Assembly (NCBI GenBank): GCA_964230965.1
Contig: CAXRJA010000045.1
Location: 1 to 8,567 of the forward strand
Length of the DNA stretch: 8,567 nt
DNA from: UBA8290 sp964230965
GTDB lineage: Bacteria; Bacillota_I; Bacilli_A; Acholeplasmatales; Acholeplasmataceae
Reading direction: 5' to 3'
The notes beneath the pieces were generated by a model. It ran no database searches. It had not been told where the DNA came from and saw nothing but the letters and a program-made list of their open reading frames with translations. A program made the position numbers and the translations under genes. Below are positions 6,095 through 8,567 of this stretch, piece after piece. Numbering within the stretch: the first letter of the stretch is position 1; each line of letters opens with the position of its first letter.

Positions 6095-8567
6095 TGAATG
6101 GATTAGAGTCAAAGGTGCTAGAGAAAACAATTTAAAATCAATCAACATTGATATACCAAAAAACAAACTCGTTGTAATGACGGGTTTATCAGGCTCAGGA
6201 AAGTCATCTTTAGCTTTTGATACACTTTATCAAGAAGGACAAAGACGATACATGGAGTCACTTTCTGCATATGCGAGACAATTTTTAGGCAACTTTGAGA
6301 AGCCAGATGTAGATCAAATCGAAGGACTTAGTCCATCGGTTTCTATTGATCAAAGAACAACCTCTAATAATCCAAGATCAACCGTTGGAACGGTCACTGA
6401 AATCTATGATTATTTAAGATTACTTTATGCACGCGTAGGAACACCATATTGTCCTGGTAGTAACGAACCACTTCAAAGACAAAGTATTGAAGAAATGACA
6501 GAGCGTGTTTTGGGACATGAAAACGCAAAAGTAATCATCATGTCACCAGTCATCGAGAGACAAAAAGGGACACATAAGAAGACATTAGAACAATGGATGA
6601 AAGAAGGGTTTGTTCGTGCATACATTGATGGCGAAATATACGAACTTGAAGATGCACCTGAACTTGATAAAAACAAAAATCATGATGTATTTGTTGTTAT
6701 TGATCGTTTGGTTATAGAAGGCGACATTAGAAGTAGATTATATGATGGTTTAGAACTTGCTGCAAAACTTTCATCAGGAAGAACAATCGTTGATGTAAAT
6801 GGTCAACATATACATTTTTCACAAAACTACAGTTGTAAAGACTCATCCTTTACGGTTCCTGTTTTAGAACCTAGATTGTTTTCTTTTAACACACCTATTG
6901 GTGCTTGTCCAGTATGTAATGGATTAGGACAAAAGTTAGAAGTATCTGAAATGTATGTGGTAGATGATACCAAAGCAATATTAGATGGCGGTATTATTCC
7001 TTACAAAAACAATGATGATGATAACTTATATTCTCAAATGTTAGCAACTGTTTGCGAACATCATGGCATTCCTCTTACGGTGCCTATGTCTGAACTTACA
7101 AAAGAACAAAGAGATATTGTATTATATGGTTCAAATGAACGTATTCATTTTAAACTTGTTTCTTCTTCTGGTAGAAAACACGAAAAAAAAGAAATGTTTG
7201 AAGGCGTCATTAATAACCTTACAAGAAGGTACCGTGAGACAACATCCGAATGGATACGTGAGTGGATAGAAAACTTTATGACAGATTCAACATGTCCGTC
7301 ATGCCATGGTGCCAGACTTAACGAACAAGCACTCTCAGTTAAAATTCATCAAAAAAATATTCATCAAGCAACCGATATGTCGATCGATCATATGATTGAA
7401 TTTTTTTCAACATTAGAGCTTTCAAAAGAAAAACAACAAATCGCCAGATTAGCAATCGCAGAAATTATCGCTAGATTAACATTTTTAAAAGATGTAGGAT
7501 TAAATTATTTAACATTGTCTCGATCTGCAGGAACTTTATCTGGTGGTGAAGCTCAACGCATTAGGCTTGCGACACAAATTGGGTCTAAATTAACGGGTGT
7601 TCTTTATGTGTTAGATGAGCCTTCGATAGGACTGCATCAAAAAGATAATGATAAGCTCATTAACACACTTAAAAAGATGAGAGATTTAGGAAATACACTT
7701 GTTGTTGTTGAACATGATCACGATACCATGCTTGCATCGGATTATCTTATTGATATCGGACCTGGTGCAGGGCATTTTGGTGGTGAAGTTGTCGCTTACG
7801 GGTCGCCTAAAGAAGTGATGAATAATGGAAACAGTTTAACCGGAAAATATCTGAAAAATATCCTTAGAGTGCCATATCCCAAAAAGAGACGCAAAGGAAA
7901 TAAGAAAGATTTAATGGTTATTAATGGCCATGAAAATAATTTAAAAAACATTTCTGTAAGTTTTCCAATGTCTACACTAACAGTCGTTACTGGTGTTTCA
8001 GGATCTGGTAAATCCACACTTGTGAACCGCATTTTATTAAGAGGATTACAACAACATTACTACAAAATTAAAGAAACTCCAGGGAAACATGATTTTATCG
8101 CAGGATACGAACATATCGATAAAATCATTGAAATTTCTCAATCACCCATTGGTCGGACTCCAAGAAGTAATCCGGCAACATACACAGGTGTTTTTGATGA
8201 TATACGAGATTTATTTGCACAAACTGTAGAAGCTAAAATGCGAGGCTATCAAAAAGGTCGTTTTTCTTTTAACGTGAGAGGCGGAAGATGCGAGGCATGT
8301 AATGGTGATGGGATGAAAAAAATCACCATGCACTTTTTACCGGATGTGTATGTGCCATGTGAAGTATGTCATGGAACAAGATACAACCACGAAACACTTC
8401 AAATCAAATTCAAAGGTAAACACATTGCTGATGTTTTGAATATGACAATCTCAGAAGCACTGGATTTTTTCAATGCGATTCCAAAAGTCCAAGCAAAACT
8501 TCAAACACTTGTAGATGTAGGATTAGGGTATATCGCCCTTGGTCAGTCTGCGACAACACTTTCTGGT
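6087..8567 (+). CDS. uvrA: Excinuclease ABC subunit UvrA (3' end outside window)
   Basis: UvrA is the damage-sensing ATPase of nucleotide-excision repair; as a dimer it scans DNA and loads UvrB. 827 codons are present without a stop, out of about 940 expected. The frame ends at TTLSG, in the middle of the second ABC signature. Visible parts: Walker A GLSGSGKSS at 33-41; UvrB-binding region at about 130-245; LEPRLFSFN at 260-268; CPSCHGARL at 403-411; signature LSGGEAQR at 484-491; Walker B LYVLDEPSIGLH at 506-517; VVVEHDHDT at 539-547; second Walker A GVSGSGKST at 636-644; SQSPIGRTPRSNPATYTG at 684-701; and the C-terminal zinc finger Cys735, Cys738, Cys758, Cys761, which is intact. Two metal sites look altered. 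The N-terminal finger reads Cys250-x2-Ser253-x20-Cys274-x2-Cys277, with Ser in place of the second Cys. The CPxH motif near 122 reads CPGS. The start at 6087 is chosen because of the AAGGAT site and because MSDEWIRVKGARENNLK is the usual UvrA N-terminus. The gene is probably co-transcribed with ligA. Confidence 0.96.
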   Translation, partial: MSDEWIRVKGARENNLKSINIDIPKNKLVVMTGLSGSGKSSLAFDTLYQEGQRRYMESLSAYARQFLGNFEKPDVDQIEGLSPSVSIDQRTTSNNPRSTVGTVTEIYDYLRLLYARVGTPYCPGSNEPLQRQSIEEMTERVLGHENAKVIIMSPVIERQKGTHKKTLEQWMKEGFVRAYIDGEIYELEDAPELDKNKNHDVFVVIDRLVIEGDIRSRLYDGLELAAKLSSGRTIVDVNGQHIHFSQNYSCKDSSFTVPVLEPRLFSFNTPIGACPVCNGLGQKLEVSEMYVVDDTKAILDGGIIPYKNNDDDNLYSQMLATVCEHHGIPLTVPMSELTKEQRDIVLYGSNERIHFKLVSSSGRKHEKKEMFEGVINNLTRRYRETTSEWIREWIENFMTDSTCPSCHGARLNEQALSVKIHQKNIHQATDMSIDHMIEFFSTLELSKEKQQIARLAIAEIIARLTFLKDVGLNYLTLSRSAGTLSGGEAQRIRLATQIGSKLTGVLYVLDEPSIGLHQKDNDKLINTLKKMRDLGNTLVVVEHDHDTMLASDYLIDIGPGAGHFGGEVVAYGSPKEVMNNGNSLTGKYLKNILRVPYPKKRRKGNKKDLMVINGHENNLKNISVSFPMSTLTVVTGVSGSGKSTLVNRILLRGLQQHYYKIKETPGKHDFIAGYEHIDKIIEISQSPIGRTPRSNPATYTGVFDDIRDLFAQTVEAKMRGYQKGRFSFNVRGGRCEACNGDGMKKITMHFLPDVYVPCEVCHGTRYNHETLQIKFKGKHIADVLNMTISEALDFFNAIPKVQAKLQTLVDVGLGYIALGQSATTLSG

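Noticed and set aside
6473..6676. 67-codon open frame on the minus strand
   Set aside because: It is antisense to uvrA, with a low-complexity Ser-rich product and no support.
7063..7269. 68-codon + strand frame inside uvrA
   Set aside because: It is in another frame within a well-conserved part of uvrA, and its product has no recognisable family.
7796..8032. 78-codon minus-strand frame
   Set aside because: It is antisense to the second Walker A region of uvrA, so a shadow of conserved coding sequence.

Overview
The window carries five protein genes on the + strand, packed head to tail with almost no non-coding DNA. The longest gap is 42 bases, so no stretch over 300 bases lacks a gene. In order they are: the 3' part of glutaminyl-tRNA synthetase (glnS), a full-length PcrA/UvrD-type helicase (pcrA), a compact 392-residue UvrD-like helicase, NAD-dependent DNA ligase (ligA), and uvrA, which runs off the right edge with 827 codons present. 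I see no RNA genes, mobile elements, CRISPR arrays or convincing terminators.

The DNA is AT-rich, and the PcrA and LigA look Bacillota/Mollicutes-like. Two genes end in TGA and tryptophan is encoded by TGG, so the standard bacterial code is used. That argues against Mycoplasma, Ureaplasma or Spiroplasma. It fits an Acholeplasma-like organism or another low-GC Bacillota relative. This assignment is an inference from style, not a database match.

The gene set is a coherent DNA-repair block. UvrA finds bulky lesions, a UvrD/PcrA helicase removes the incised strand and clears stalled RNA polymerase, and LigA seals the final nick. The unfamiliar member is the small helicase between pcrA and ligA. 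It keeps every ATPase/helicase motif of superfamily 1A, but it has lost the whole 2B subdomain, much of 1B, part of the strand-separation hairpin region and the C-terminal Tudor-like domain.

The junctions fall into modules. glnS/pcrA overlap by 1 nt and ligA/uvrA by 8 nt, which suggests translational coupling. The small helicase and ligA are each preceded by a short gap with the same layout: a TATAAT-like -10 box, a strong AGGTGAT Shine-Dalgarno 3 nt before ATG, and an inverted repeat. The left arm of that repeat overlaps the -10 box and the right arm contains the start codon. A read-through RNA could therefore hide the start codon, while an RNA begun at the local promoter would lack the left arm and be open for translation. 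This predicted switch and the minimal helicase are the two most interesting items here.
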